Positions 33,887 to 45,933 of a stretch of DNA of 64,000 nucleotides are shown here, in pieces. Every line of letters starts with the position of its first letter. The first letter of the stretch is position 1. A model generated the notes under the pieces. It searched no databases. It had not been told where the DNA came from and saw nothing but the letters and a program-made list of their open reading frames with translations. Source of the stretch: Parascedosporium putredinis (lineage: Eukaryota; Ascomycota; Sordariomycetes; Microascales; Microascaceae); contig CASHTG010000015.1 in NCBI GenBank assembly GCA_949357655.1, positions 3,844,001 through 3,908,000 on the forward strand. Reading direction: 5' to 3'. The position numbers and the translations under genes are program-made.

Positions 33887-36800
33887 ATGGAGTCCCAAGT
33901 ACACAAGCCTCATCGGAAGGCCAAGGAGAAGAAGCAGCATACTGGAGGTATGTCTAGTTTCCCATTTATCTGCCTCTTTTCACCCTTTACCCAAAGGCTG
34001 ACTGACCTCGCATCATAGACAAAAATCCAAAGGCTTTTGCTTTTGCGAACCCTGGCAAGCTTCAACGGGCCGCTGCCCGCTCCCACGATGTACGTTGATT
34101 GGCATTGCGCCCCTTCCCTCTTTTTCCCTCGCTGCGCTTTCACCGGCGGCATACTGACTCGGATTTGCTACAGATCAAAGAAAAGCGCCTGCACGTTCCC
34201 CAGATCGATCGCCTGCCCGATGAGCCCCCGCCGAGACTTGTTGCCGTTGTTGGCCCCCTGGCGTCGGAAAGACCACCCTGCTCAAATCTCTCGTCCGCCG
34301 ATATGCCAAAGAGACGCTCTCTGAGCCTCAGGGCCCAATTACCGTTGTGACGTCCAAGAAGCAGAGGCTTACCTTTTGGAGTGCCCAAACGAGCTGGAAG
34401 CCATGGTCGACGTGGCCAAGATCGCCGACATCGTTCTCCTCATGATTGACGGCAACTACGGCTTCGAGATGGAGACGATGGAATTCCTCAACGTCCTTGC
34501 CGCCACCGGTATGCCGGGCAACGTATTCGGCATCCTGACCCATCTGGATCTCTTCCGCAAACCCCAGGCTCTCAAGGACGCCAAGAAGAGGTTAAAGCGG
34601 AGGCTATGGACGGAATTGTACCAGGGCGCCCACCTCTTCTATCTTTCCGGTGTGATGAATGGCAGATATCCCGATCGCGAGATTCACAACTTGTCGCGTT
34701 TCCTTTCCGTCATGAAGAACCCCCGCCCCCTCATCTGGCGAAACACCCACCCGTACTCCGTCATTGATAGCTTCCGCGACATCACCCACCCTACCAAGGT
34801 TGAGGAAGACCCCATGTGCGACCGCTCCATCGTCGTTTCTGGATATCTCCGCGGAACCAATTTTGCCTCGAGCGGCCAGCGCATACACGTCCCTGGTCTT
34901 GGCGACTTCACCGTCGCCGCGATCGAGGGCTTGCCCGATCCGTGCCCTACCCCCGCCATGGAACAGGCAGCCGCCAAGATTACGGGCAAGAAGGGCCGTA
35001 GGCGTCTCGACGAAAAGGATAAGAAGCTGCACGCTCCCATGTCTGACAGGAGCGGTCTCAAGGTCGATGGCGATGCGGTGTGGATCACGAGGGAAAAGGG
35101 CTTTACCTTTTCCAAGGAAGATGACGAAGAGGACCGCGAATTGGGCGAGGGCGAGGAGCTCATCATGGGCTTGCACGAGGAGCGGAGGCTGCTCGGCCAC
35201 ACCGAAGAGGGCGTGAGACTCTTTAGCGGGGGCGAAAAGATCAACAAGGATACGTTGGAGGTGGATGACGAAAGGCAATCCGGCCGAAGGACCCACCGTC
35301 AGCCCAGGCTTGCGGCGCGGAATGACGACGACGACGACTCTGACCTGGATGCCGTCCCCGACGATGAAGGCTTCGTCAGCGGCGAAGAGGGCGGTGACTC
35401 GGACGTCGAGGAGGAGTTTCACGAAGGCAGACTCGGCAAGCTGTTCAAGGGCGGCCGCGACGACAAGAATGGCCAAGACGATGTTGCCTTTGCCGACAGC
35501 GACTCTGACCTTGGCTCTCTTTCGTCTATGGATGAGGCCGATGGCGATGACGATGACGATGACGACGACGACGACGAGGATGACTCGGACGAAGAGGCGG
35601 CGGCTGCGCGGTGGAAAGACAACATGTCTGCTGTAGCCAAGAAAATGCACGGCAAACGTAAACCCTTCCGCACTGCCGACTTTGCCAGGTACCTGTACGA
35701 CGACTCCATGACCCCACGAGACATGCTCCGCAAGTGGCGCGGCGAGGATGACGAAGATGAGGATAAAGAGGAGAACATTGAAGACGACGAAGACGAGTTT
35801 TTCAAAAGGCGAAACATGAGGAAGGCGAGATTGTCGAGGACCGCCAGATTCCCATTTTCGATTATGACGAACTGGCTACCCGGTGGTCTCAGGAAGACAT
35901 CATTGACTCGATCCGCGAAAGGTTCGCCACCGCGACTTCGCGCCGAGGACGAGGAGGGGTGGCGGCGATGACGATGATGATGACGAGGATGGTGATGGTG
36001 AGGGTTTCGACGGCTTCGGCGAGGACGACGATGAGGATGGCGATGAAGACGGTGACGAGGATGGCGACGAGGAGAGCGACGATGAGGGCGGATTCGAGGA
36101 TCTCGAAACCGGCGAGGTCCATGGAAAGATGGATCGGGATGAGCTGGTGGAGGATCTCGAGGCCGAGCGTGAAAAGAATGCCCGCAAGAAGGAAGAGCTC
36201 AAGATGCGCTTCGAGGAAGAAGACCGCGAGGGTTTCTTGAACGACAAGGCCAACGCCCGAAGGAAGCGGGCACGACGGCGGACGAGTTTGGCGAGGACGA
36301 CTGGTACGACGCGCAAAAGGCCATGATCCAGAAGCAGCTCGACATCAACAAGGCCGAGTTTGAGCAGCTGGACGAGAGGCAGCGGGTGGCCGTGGAGGGC
36401 TACAAGGCGGGCAAGTACGCGAAAATCATCTTGGAGGGCGTGCCGGCCGAGTTTGTGCAAAAGTTTGACGCTAAGACGCCCATCATCCTGGGCGGCCTCA
36501 CGCCCACGGAGGAGCGCTTCGGCTTCGTGCAGGTGCGCATCAAGAGGCACAGGTGGCACAAGAAGATCCTCAAGACCAACGACCCGCTCATCTTCTCGCT
36601 GGGCTGGAGGCGGTTCCAAACACTGCCCGTGTACAGCATCTCGGACTCGCGCACGAGGAACCGCATGCTCAAGTACACGCCCGAGCACATGCACTGCTTC
36701 GGCACCTTTACGGGCCCCTCATCGCGCCCAACACGGGCTTCGTGTGCTTCAACTCCTCTCGGCCGCCGCGACGGGCTTCCGCGTGGCGGCGTCGGGCACC

Positions 36801-37580
36801 GTCCTCAGCGTGGACGAGTCGACCGAGATCGTCAAGAAGCTCAAACTCACGGGCGCGCCGTACAAGATTTACAAGAACACGGCCTTTATCAAAAACATGT
36901 TCAACTCGTCGCTCGAGATCGCCAAGTTCGAGGGCGCCGCCATCAAGACGGTGTCGGGCATCCGCGGCCAGATCAAGCGCGCGCTGTCCAAGCCCGAGGG
37001 CTGCTTCCGCGCCACCTTTGAGGACAAGATCTTGATGAGCGACATTGTGTTTTTGCGCGCCTGGTACCCCGTCAAGCCCCATCGCTTCTACAACCCGGCC
37101 ACCAACCTGGTGGGCTGGCAGCCCATGCGCCTGACGGGCGAGGTGCGCCGCGCCGAGAACCTGCCCACGCCCAAGGACCGCAACAGCCAGTACCGCAAGA
37201 TTGACCGCGTGGACCGCCACTTCAACCCCGTGCGCGTGCCCAAGGCCCTCGCCGCCAACTTACCCTTCCGCTCGCAGATTGTCGAGGCCAAGAAGCAGAA
37301 AAAGGCCACGTACATGCAGAAGCGCGCCGTCGTGCTCGGTGGCGAGGAGAAAAAGGCCCGCGCGCTCGTGCACATGCTCGCCACTATCCAGCGCGATAAA
37401 GAGGAGAAGCGCGCGGCGAAGAAGGAAGAGGGCCGCAAGGCGTTTCGCAAAAAGATGGCCGAGGTGGAGGAGATGCGGGAGGGCCGCGAGAAGAAGGATA
37501 AGCAGGAGTTTTGGCGGAAGCAAGGGAAGAGGAGGGCTGGGTGGGATCAGGGCGGTGGGGGTAAGAAGCAAAAGGCGTGA
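33887..37580 (+). CDS. BMS1: BMS1, GTPase required for 40S ribosome assembly
   Basis: Bms1 is a nucleolar GTPase that acts with Rcl1 in early 18S rRNA processing. Exons 33887-33947, 34019-34089 and 34174-37580 give about 1180 residues. The N terminus is basic (HKPHRKAKEKKQHTG), followed by the GTPase domain (GPPGVGKTTLL once one C is added to 34254-34258; TSKKQRLTFLECPNE; LTHLDLF), a long acidic middle with an Asp run (about 35545-35600), and the conserved C-terminal half (WRRFQTLPVYSI, HMHCFGTFTGP, FEDKILMSDIVFLRAWYPV) ending in a Lys-rich tail. Breaks lie near 34256, 34374, 35815, 35960, 36265, 36715 and 36760; each resumes conserved sequence in the next frame. Divergent from PBI2, convergent with the reductase gene. 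Confidence 0.95.
35545..35600 (+). repeat. GAC/GAT repeat coding for poly-Asp in BMS1
   Basis: A run of GAC and GAT codons codes for about ten Asp residues in the acidic middle of BMS1. A second Asp/Gly/Glu-rich repeat lies at about 35960-36090. Confidence 0.8.
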
Positions 37581-37935
37581 GATGTTTGTTGTTTTTTTAC
37601 AAAGGGGGTTTCTCATGGCTTTGTATCCTAGATTTGGCATATGTTCATGTCTTTTTCGTTTCGTTTTACTCTTTTTTTTTTTTTTCCGTCTTTTAGGAGT
37701 TATCCATTTACACGTTTTCTTTTTCAATTGTTTCCTTGGACGTTCCTCTACAAGCAATCTCTACCATCAAACTGACCTCGATAACTGATAAGCATAAACT
37801 ACACCTCCTCGCTCAAGTTTACCCTCACCCTTCAATCTGCCCTAGATCCCCAAGACCTAATTTTGAAAAGAGCTAAAACAAAATTTCGTGCCAATTTCAC
37901 CTTTGCCTACCCAAAAACGGATTCCCTCTCCTCTT
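37581..37935. other. Convergent 3' region between BMS1 and the reductase
   Basis: A T-rich spacer of 355 bases with a T16 run at about 37671-37686; must hold both polyadenylation sites. Confidence 0.5.
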
Positions 37936-39443
37936 TTAGCGCTGAGCGGCTCCGCACTCTTCGCCGAGGGGCAGGATGTTGGGGAGGGGCCCGACAGGGG
38001 TAATGCTCTTGGGGTTGATTTGGGTGTGGCTCTTTGTGTAGTGCCACTTGATGTGGTCGAACTGGGTCGTGTCCCCAAAGGCCGGGTGGTTCCAGTAGAG
38101 GTTGCGAAGCCACTTGTGGATGGCGGGGTAGCCGGAGCGGATGTCGCGAATGTTGCACTTGAAGTGCTGGACGTAGACGGGCTAGACAAAGGGAAAGTCG
38201 GGTGTTAGTGTGTGTTAGTCTTTCAAAGGAGTAGGACAAAAGAAAAAAGGAAAAAAGGAAAAAGGGGAAAAGGGGAAAAGGGGCAACCTACGTCGAAGCG
38301 GACAATGGTCACGTAGAGACGGATATCAGCCTCGGTAATGTCCTTGCCAAAGTAGTACGGACCCTCGCTCGCCGTGTCCTGGAGATGCTTTTCGGTGCGG
38401 TCGAGGGCCTCGAAGAGCTTGACGACGTTGTTCTCGTAGGCCTGCTGGGTGGTGGCGAAGCCGGCCTTGTAGACGCCGTTATTGATGAGGTCGTAGGTCC
38501 ACTCGTTGACGTCGTCAATCTTGGACTGCAAGGGCTCGGGGAAGAGCTGGAGGGCGCGGTACTTTTCGTCGACGAGGTCGTCAAAGGCGGTGTAGAGCAT
38601 GCGGATGATTTCGCTGCTCTCGTTGCTGACAATGGTGTTTTGCTTCTTGTCGTAGAGCACGGGGACGGTGAAGCGGCCCGTGTACTCCTTTCGGCCTCGA
38701 AGTAGACGTCGCGGAGGTGGGTGAAGGCCTCGTGGCCGGGGATGGGGTCCGGGACTACGTTTTCGCCTGGGATGTCGCTCTCGCCTTCCTTGACGAAACG
38801 CCAGCCTAAAAGAGCAAGACAGCCGGGTTAGAGATCCATGGTCTTTTTTTTTTTTTGGGTTTGGGTTTGGGTTTGGCAGCAAGCGCTGGGGATAGGGCGC
38901 CATGCGTGGTGCGTTGAGGAAGGAAAAAAAGAACCTACCATCGCCGCCGAGGTGCCAGTGCACTACGGAGAAGGAGATGATATCTTCGAGGCCCTTGAGC
39001 TTCCGAGTGATCAGGGTACGATGCGCCTGCCCATTGCCACGGTTAGTTCATCTCGCGGCTCGACTTAAAGACGGGGGAATGTGGACAGAGAGGTAAGGAG
39101 GTGTCTTTGGCGGAACTCACCCAAGGGCACGCATAGGACACAAAGAGGTGGTACCTGCCCTTCTCGGGCGGGAACTTGGAGCCGGGCTCCTTGGTGATGA
39201 AGCTTCGAAACGAGCTGACCTGGCGCTTGAACTCGCCCGACTTGTCGTCGGTCTTTACCCAATCTGTGATGCCCTATATGGTTCTGTGTTAGCCCGGGGA
39301 AGGGACCAAGTAGTAGCTGGTTGGGATGTGGCGGGGTTGTAGGCTAGAGGTGATAGCGGGGCAATAGCCGGGATGGAGGAGCTCCTGGAGCTCCGGGGAT
39401 CACAGCTACAAGGGGGTGCTTCTCAATCTCTTGGACTTACCAT
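37936..39443 (-). CDS. ECM4: Glutathionyl-hydroquinone reductase (ECM4/GTO-type, Xi-class GST)
   Basis: These enzymes use glutathione to reduce glutathionylated quinols. Exons: 39443-39441 (the ATG alone), 39273-39121, 39026-38939, 38805-38292 and 38181-37936, giving about 334 residues. The active-site motif YHLFVSYACPWAHRTLI, with the CPWA cysteine that defines this class, spans the second splice junction. Next come VHWHLGGDGWRF, VPVLYDKKQNTIVSNESSEI (the cis-Pro glutathione site), EPLQSKIDDVNEW and the helical C-terminal domain (YWNHPAFGDTTQFDHIKWHY). One break at T3 38689-38691; one more A on the coding strand gives EAEKEYTGRF. The start choice rests on ATG abutting a GTAAGT donor and on the homologous N terminus ITDW; an upstream alternative in the same exon cannot be excluded. 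Divergent from the lipase gene. Confidence 0.87.
38838..38877. repeat. T12 tract plus (TTTGGG)3 in a reductase intron
   Basis: On the plus strand a T-run passes into three TTTGGG units and a final TTTGG. It lies inside the reductase intron 38806-38938, where the coding strand reads as CCCAAA units before an A-run. Confidence 0.75.
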
Positions 39444-42093
39444 TGTCGCGAAGCTGTGACTTGAAGCTGGGAGTGCTGGATTTAGGGGGTTGGTTGATCT
39501 AGGAGATACGAGAGAGGGCGGGGATAGTGGCGATGTTGGTGATGTTGATGTTGTGAGGGGAAAGAAGGGAGAGCTGTGGTTGACTGAGCGAGTATGTGCC
39601 GCTGCTAGTGGTACAAATGAAGCGGGGGCAATCGGATGACGGAAGCTCCGTAGGGCAGGATTACGATCAAGGTGTAAGCGGCAATGGGTATTTCCACGGG
39701 AGAGGATGGTCTTGTAAGCTCGCATATTCAAGTGGAAGGACCCGTGTGGGCTTGACGAGGATTCCTCGAGATCTATATAATGCCTCTCTCTCCAGAATTA
39801 TCGCTCACGTCTGTGAGAAGGGAAAAAGGGAGGTCCGACTCCTTTCAATCCAAGATCCTTCTAACGATTATCCAAGCACATGGGCCGTGTCGGGGAAAAA
39901 GAAAAAAATAATAATTATGGGGATCTTTGTAAGGTGTCGTGGAGCTTCCCTTTCAAAAACTGGACGACGAAATAAACACGAAGATTGGTCATGATGAGGG
40001 AAAGGTCTGGAGGAGGTGGAGCTGCTTCCAGGCTTGGCAAAGCGCTGACAGATGGTCCCGGAACAACGACTGGGGGCGGAATTTCTAAGGTTCATGTAAG
40101 GATTTCCGAGCAAGCGATGCAATCGGAAGAAGCTAGCTCTGAGTAATCGGGCTCAATGGATCAAATTGATGGGGTTCGTCAGCGAATGCTCCAGATAGTC
40201 CTGGCAGCAGATTTATTGCTGGTGCAAAAGGCGATGCATTCATTGGATTCTTTAGGGTATCGAGATGGACAAGATGAAATAGCCTTATCGATCAATGCTT
40301 TCAGATCCCTTCCCTTTTGTTTGCCGTGGTTGAACTCTCCCAAGAAGCTTTGACAAGCATATTGTGAGTAGCGATTGTGAGGAGCTATTGTGACGTGTGA
40401 AGAGCTCATGCTACAATGAGCTGGTGGGACGGAGAGGCTGGCAAGCTGGGCATTTGGAGCAGTGGCCAAGCCAGGAGCCCCCAGGAGCCCCCAACTTGAA
40501 GAGCCGGGACCACTCAAGCACCAATTGGGCCAAGACCTCAACCCGCTCCTCCGCCCCCGCCAATTGCATCATTGCGCAGTCGCAGTCCACATGCCTCGAC
40601 AATCGTACCTGCTCAATGGACGGATAGAGCATAGTGGCGCCTCGGCCCTTCTGGCTCGTGCGCGCTTTCCAGAACTGATGCCTACGATTGGGGTCACTTC
40701 TCGTGTGCCGATCCCACGCACGTCCACGACTCGGAGCTGCTGTCACTCAATCACTGTCATGGGTGGCAAGCAAGAGTTCGGGCGGAAAGCACGATCAGAG
40801 TGTCTTAGTGTGGGAAGTCGAATTAGACATCAAGGTCATTGGTGGCGACCCGGCGAATATAAACTGGGTTGCACGAGGGCCAACTTGCAGGTACCTGGCA
40901 GCGCTGCTCCGAAGCTTAAGGGTACATTGATCCATCGGGCCATTTTCTCTAGCATCCTCTGGCATCACTCGACCATCCATGGATCCATCCAAATCGACTC
41001 GACATGAACGAGGATCCATTTCATTCCGTTTGTTCCGTGGATCCATTAAAGTCGACGTCGCTTGGTATTGCCTTGGTTGCGTTGCCAGAATGTCAATGCT
41101 CCGAATCCTAATACGAGCACTAATCACTCGCCCGACTCCATATCGCTACGACATGTACGAATAGGGCACGCACGAAACGCGTGGCGATCAGAAGCAAATC
41201 TTAGCAGTTGCTACCCACTCCCACTACGGCTCCTACTACGGCTGGGGGAACATCGATAGTTGGCCCCAGTTGGCCCCAACAAGCTCACCCCACAGCCACA
41301 GCCCCGGTCCCGCCGCGTTGCGTTGCCCAATTCATCCCAAATCATCCTGGGTGCCTGCAATTTTCCGCAACCTTCCAAGGGAGCCGACGTCAAAGAACAT
41401 TGAAGAGACCCGGGCCCCTCAACCAGCCCACTCTTTTACCCCCTTCCTCACGCGGGAACCCAGCACCAGCAAATAGCGGATGAGCGAGGGAAAAGGAGAG
41501 GAAACTTTAATAGCCATGCGCTTCAGATGGTCGCAAGACTTGATCCTCATCAACTTTTCTCCGCGAAACCACTTCCTCGGCTGACTCTGCATGTTCCACC
41601 TCTGAGGCGAAACACCAGTTGCCAAAGTAATCAGCCACGCGAGCTCGCTTTCTTGTCTTGTCTTTGTTCCCATAGGACGGGCCTCCTGACTTGCCTGTCT
41701 TGTCACCCATTATATCATCCACGCCGGCATACCAAAAAAAAAAATCACTTCGGGCACCGAGGGCCGCCATTTCCGGGCTAGAGCTCACCAACGACTACAA
41801 CCACCAACTGACCGAACTTCTCCTCTTCCTCTTCTCCTGGCGCCCTACTCACTCGAACCTCCCCTCCTGAAACCTGCCTTTTGAACTATTTGAATGACAT
41901 ATTTCGTGGACAATCAGTTCTTTTCTCGGGGAAAAATTATTCCTGCACCTCCCCACCTTGTCTTTCGCTGCGCCGCCGAGCCAGCGGTGGCGATCACCGG
42001 TAAATCGCACAAGGGGGTCGAGCTAGGGCCTGCCCGCATTCTTGTCAACATCTCCTCCTCCCCGAGCTCCGCGCCCGCCAAGCTCTCGTAGCT
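39444..42093. promoter_or_regulatory. 2.65 kb upstream region shared by the reductase and the lipase
   Basis: I found no gene in this interval. It has small sequence repeats: GGAGCCCCCA units at about 40476-40496, three GGATCCAT copies at 40981-41048, and TTGGCCCCA in tandem at about 41260-41278. It contains the divergent promoters of the reductase (left) and lipase (right). Confidence 0.4.
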
Positions 42094-45000
42094 ATGCTGC
42101 TCGTCCACCAGGCCGGCAGCGTCAAAATCGGCGAGGTCGTTCGCTATACAGTAACCTATATTCCCTCACAGGACCGCATCCTCCCGTCTCCCGAGAAGCT
42201 CCACCTGCGCATCCGCAACACTTCGGCCCTCGTGCTCCGCGGCGCATTCGTCCACGGACCCTACAACCTCTGCGTCTCTGCGTACCCGTCCAACTTTAAC
42301 CCCAACGAGAAGTTTCGGGAAGCTCGGCGATATGGCGTACCCGAATTCGAACCCATGATCAAGGCTGCGAGCTCTTGGGATTGTGAGCTGACCGTCCCCG
42401 AACACATAAGGCAGGAAGCTGGGGTGGGTAGTAGCTCGCACTTTGGCAAGGGGCCTGGGCACGAGAGCGAGTCGGTCTCATGGGTGATTGAAGTTGCCTC
42501 GCAAGTCATCTTCTCCTCTTCCGCCGCCGTGGGCTTCGAGGTTATAGTCGCACGGGATAAGAAGTCGCTCGACATGTCGTCGAGCACCATGTCTCCGCGC
42601 AATGCCCAACCCGGCAGGGTCAGCGACCACCAGCCCTTGCCCGAGGAGGCCTGCACGTGCTCGCATCACCATCACCTTCTCAACCACCACCACCACAGCC
42701 AAGCCAAGGGCCTTTTTCCAGGGCCATTCGCCTAAAGGTCGAGGATACAGGAGTTCTATGGAACAAGCCACCCTTGCCCCAGTGGCCAGTGTGCCAGCAC
42801 CGACACATTCCTTCCGAAACACCCCCGCTCCCATCGCCGGTGCCCCCGAGAAGCAAAAGAATGTGCACCTTGTTGTCCTCACTCACGGGCTGCACAGCAA
42901 CCTAGGCTCCGATATGCTTTTTTGAAGGAAAGCATCGACGCCGCGGTGAAAAAGGCCAAGGCGGATGCCAAAGCGAGACGCACGCGACAGCGCGCCGCGG
43001 AGAGGCAGAATGGCGAGCGGGTACCGCGCAACGACTCGCCTGATTCGAACTTGGACGCCGAGTCCGCCCAGACCCAGGGCTCCGAGGCGGGAAACTTGAG
43101 CGAAGATCGAGACGCCAATGTATCCCGGGGAATCGGGAGAAAAACGCAGGACGGTCCTACGAGGATGTAAGAGAGACGGAGGAGGACCCGGTGGATGAGG
43201 ATGAGCAGGTGATTGTCCGCGGGTTCTCCGGAAACGCCACGAGGACGGAGCGGGGCATCAAGTATCTCGGCAAGCGCCTCGCGAGGTATATTCTTTCCAT
43301 GACGTATCCAGACCAACCCTATCTCCCTCCCTCCTCCAAGGCTGCTTGGCATTCCCTCTGGTCCGAGACCACGGGGAACCCAAGGCGCAGGTGAAGCAGA
43401 AGCTCCATGAGCTCAGCCCCGAGGCCCGCCGCCGCCCCTTCAAGGTTACCAGCATCAGCTTTATCGGCCACTCGCTCGGCGGGTTGATCCAGACGTACGC
43501 GATAGCGTACTGCCAAAAACACTCGCCCGAGATCTTTGACCTGATCCGACCCGTCAACTTCATCACCCTTGCCACGCCGTTTCTCGGCTTGGGAAACGAG
43601 AACCCCTGTACGTTCGATTCGCTCTCGATTCCGGCCTTGTCGGCCGGACGGGCCAAGATCTTGGGCTCGCTTGGCGGGCGCCCATCCTCGCGCGCAACGG
43701 ATTTGACGCCATCATGAGCAACCTGGGGGAGATGGCGCACAAGAAGCTCAAAGGAGAGCGCAACCCGGAGTCGAAGCCGTTGCTCCGCATCTTGCCGACG
43801 GGGCCTGCGCATACGGCGCTCAAAAGTTTAGGAACCGAACGGTGTATTCCAACGTTGTCAACGACGGTATCGTCCCACTTCGCACAAGCTGCCTCCTCTT
43901 CCTCGACTGGCAGGGCCTGGGTCGCGTCGATAAGGCGCGGAGAGATGCCGGGCTCGTGGGCACGGCCATCGGATTCGGCTGGGCTGAGCTCACTGGGGGC
44001 AGCATCACCACCGCACGGCGGCCCGAGTTGCCGCCCGACGATGAGGAAGAGGCGGCCGAGGCTGGCGACGAAGTGGGCACGGAGCCTTCGGGTAGCGCGA
44101 CGCCACAGGGGGAAGACTCGCACGTTGTGCCCCAGCCTTCTCAAGATGCCGTGCTCGAAGACGACAGACAGAGCTTGATGGCGGCGTCCGTTTTCCGCAC
44201 CAGCGGAGAGACGCCACGGGGCGAGACGCCGGGCGCGGGGCTGGCCAGTTTTCCAACTTCTTCTCCAACCTCTTCCGGACCACCGAGACTCCAAAATCGC
44301 CTGCGCCACCGCCGCCGCCGACGCCGACACCGCCACCGCCAAAGTCGCCATCCCAGCTACAGTCACCATCGCCCTCCTCCATGACGGGTCCGTCGGGGAA
44401 GCAGTCACTCATCTACCGGCGAAGCCAGACGATCAAGTCGGAGGAGTCGTCGGGGGTACAGTCGACGTCGACTGGGTCCCGCGTGACGTCAGGGTCGGAG
44501 CTGGGCGACACGGATTCGTTCGTGACGGCGCCGCCGACCACGACCATCTTTGAGTCGGCGCACGACTTGATTAATCCGCAGGTACCCAACCTCCCGTTCC
44601 TACTCGACCCGTCTAGGCGACCGCGGGCCATCTTCCACGATCGCGTATACCACCCGGAAGACATACCGGCGCCGCCCATCAAGAAGAGAATTAGTAGCGG
44701 GTTGACGATGCGCCGGAGGATGTCGGGCGGCAAGCTGGTGGACAAGGAGAGTACGAGTACGAGTACAAGTACGGGTACGGGTACAGGTACAGGGGCAGGT
44801 ACAGGGGCAGGGGCGGGGGCAGGGACGGGAACGTCGGGTGGCACCGCGCCGACGGCAAAAGCCTCCGAGACAGGACAAAAGGATCATCTTGCCCTTCGGC
44901 CGACGCGAGATAGCGGCTCCACTGCCGTAGAGTCCGATGCCCCCTCCCAGCGTTCAGGCAACGACAGCAAGGGCAAGAAGCAGGAGGCGAACAAACAACC

Positions 45001-45933
45001 GCCCAGTTCCATGGTTGATGGCTCCAGCATGCGGGTAGAGGAAAAGATTGCCCGAGCGTACCACCGCGACCTTTCGTGGCGCAAGGTTCTTGTAAAGCTG
45101 GAGCCTGACGCGCATAACAACATTATCGTGCGGCGCATGTTTGCCAACGCCTTTGGCTGGCCGGTGGTGCATCATCTTGTAGAAGCTCACTTTAGCGATA
45201 CGGTCACGGCGCGGCGGTTAGACGCCGAAGAGGACAACGACGAGAGGGCGCGCAAGGTCCGTGCCCCGCCGGACGCCAGCGGTGGCGAGACGAGGGACGC
45301 GCGGCCAGCCGGACGAGATCCCGACCACGATACCGAGCCCGAGCTTCCCGAAGCCCGCACTGGCAATGGCGCCAGGGAAGCGCAACGGGAGTCGCCGCAG
45401 GACCCGGCCCTGCAGCGAACCGACAGTGAGACGCTCGAGGCCGAGGACAGCGTGGGTGATCTGCCTACTACGCCGACGGCGGCGAGTATGATGCAGACTC
45501 CAACGGCGAGCGGGCCGCGTCCGCCATGGGACTCTCCCGACGACGGAAGCCAGAGCCAGTGCAGCCACGGTAGCCGGCCCGGAACGGCGTCTGGAGAGGG
45601 TCGGCGCTCGGTCGTGCGCTGCGATTCGATGACGTGGAGCGATCGGGACTGGGCGGACAGCGAAAACGACAGTGACACAGAGGCGTCGCCTACGATACTG
45701 GGCGTCGGCGGCAGCCACTTTGGCCTGCAACACACATCGACGTCGTCGTCGTCGTCGAGCGCAAAGCCGGTGAGCCCGGGCCTCCCGGGTCAGCCTGGAA
45801 CTGGACGGAGAAGATTGTAGGCAGGAAGGCGCCGTCGCCGAGGAGCAGGACGCCGACGGCGCTCAAGAGCGAGCCGACGTTGGCGGAGAGCGATGGATCA
45901 TCCCAGCTGGAGGGAGAGGGGCTTCATCGCTAA
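42094..45933 (+). CDS. Putative ROG1/DUF676-type lipase, serine hydrolase
   Basis: Members are alpha/beta hydrolases; yeast Rog1 acts as a monoacylglycerol lipase. The start MLLVHQAGSVKIGEVVRYTV opens the N-terminal domain. Further on LVVLTHGLHSNLGSDM gives the oxyanion-hole strand, FIGHSLGGLIQ (near 43470) holds the nucleophile Ser, and NDGIVPLRTS fits the acid site. A long low-complexity region follows with a Ser/Thr/Gly repeat and the conserved VLVKLEPDAHNNIIVRRMF segment. Total about 1280 residues with no clear intron. The frame breaks at least eight times (near 42716, 42925, 43168, 43375, 43680, 43830, 44250 and 45789); most need one added base, e.g. a longer T-run at 42917-42923 joins DMLF to LKESI. 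The last break matters for the C terminus: correcting it gives SAWNWTEKIVGRK and a stop at 45931-45933 instead of 45818-45820. Confidence 0.78.
44750..44832 (+). repeat. Hexanucleotide-like minisatellite in the lipase gene
   Basis: Degenerate units of the type GAGTAC, GGGTAC, AGGTAC and AGGGGC run in frame and code for a Ser-Thr, then Gly-Thr and Gly-Ala dipeptide tail. It is a likely site of length variation between strains. Confidence 0.8.

Noticed and set aside
42602..43170. Short separate plus-strand frames that could be read as two small genes
   Set aside because: They join into one lipase frame when one base is added in the homopolymers near 42716 and 42920.
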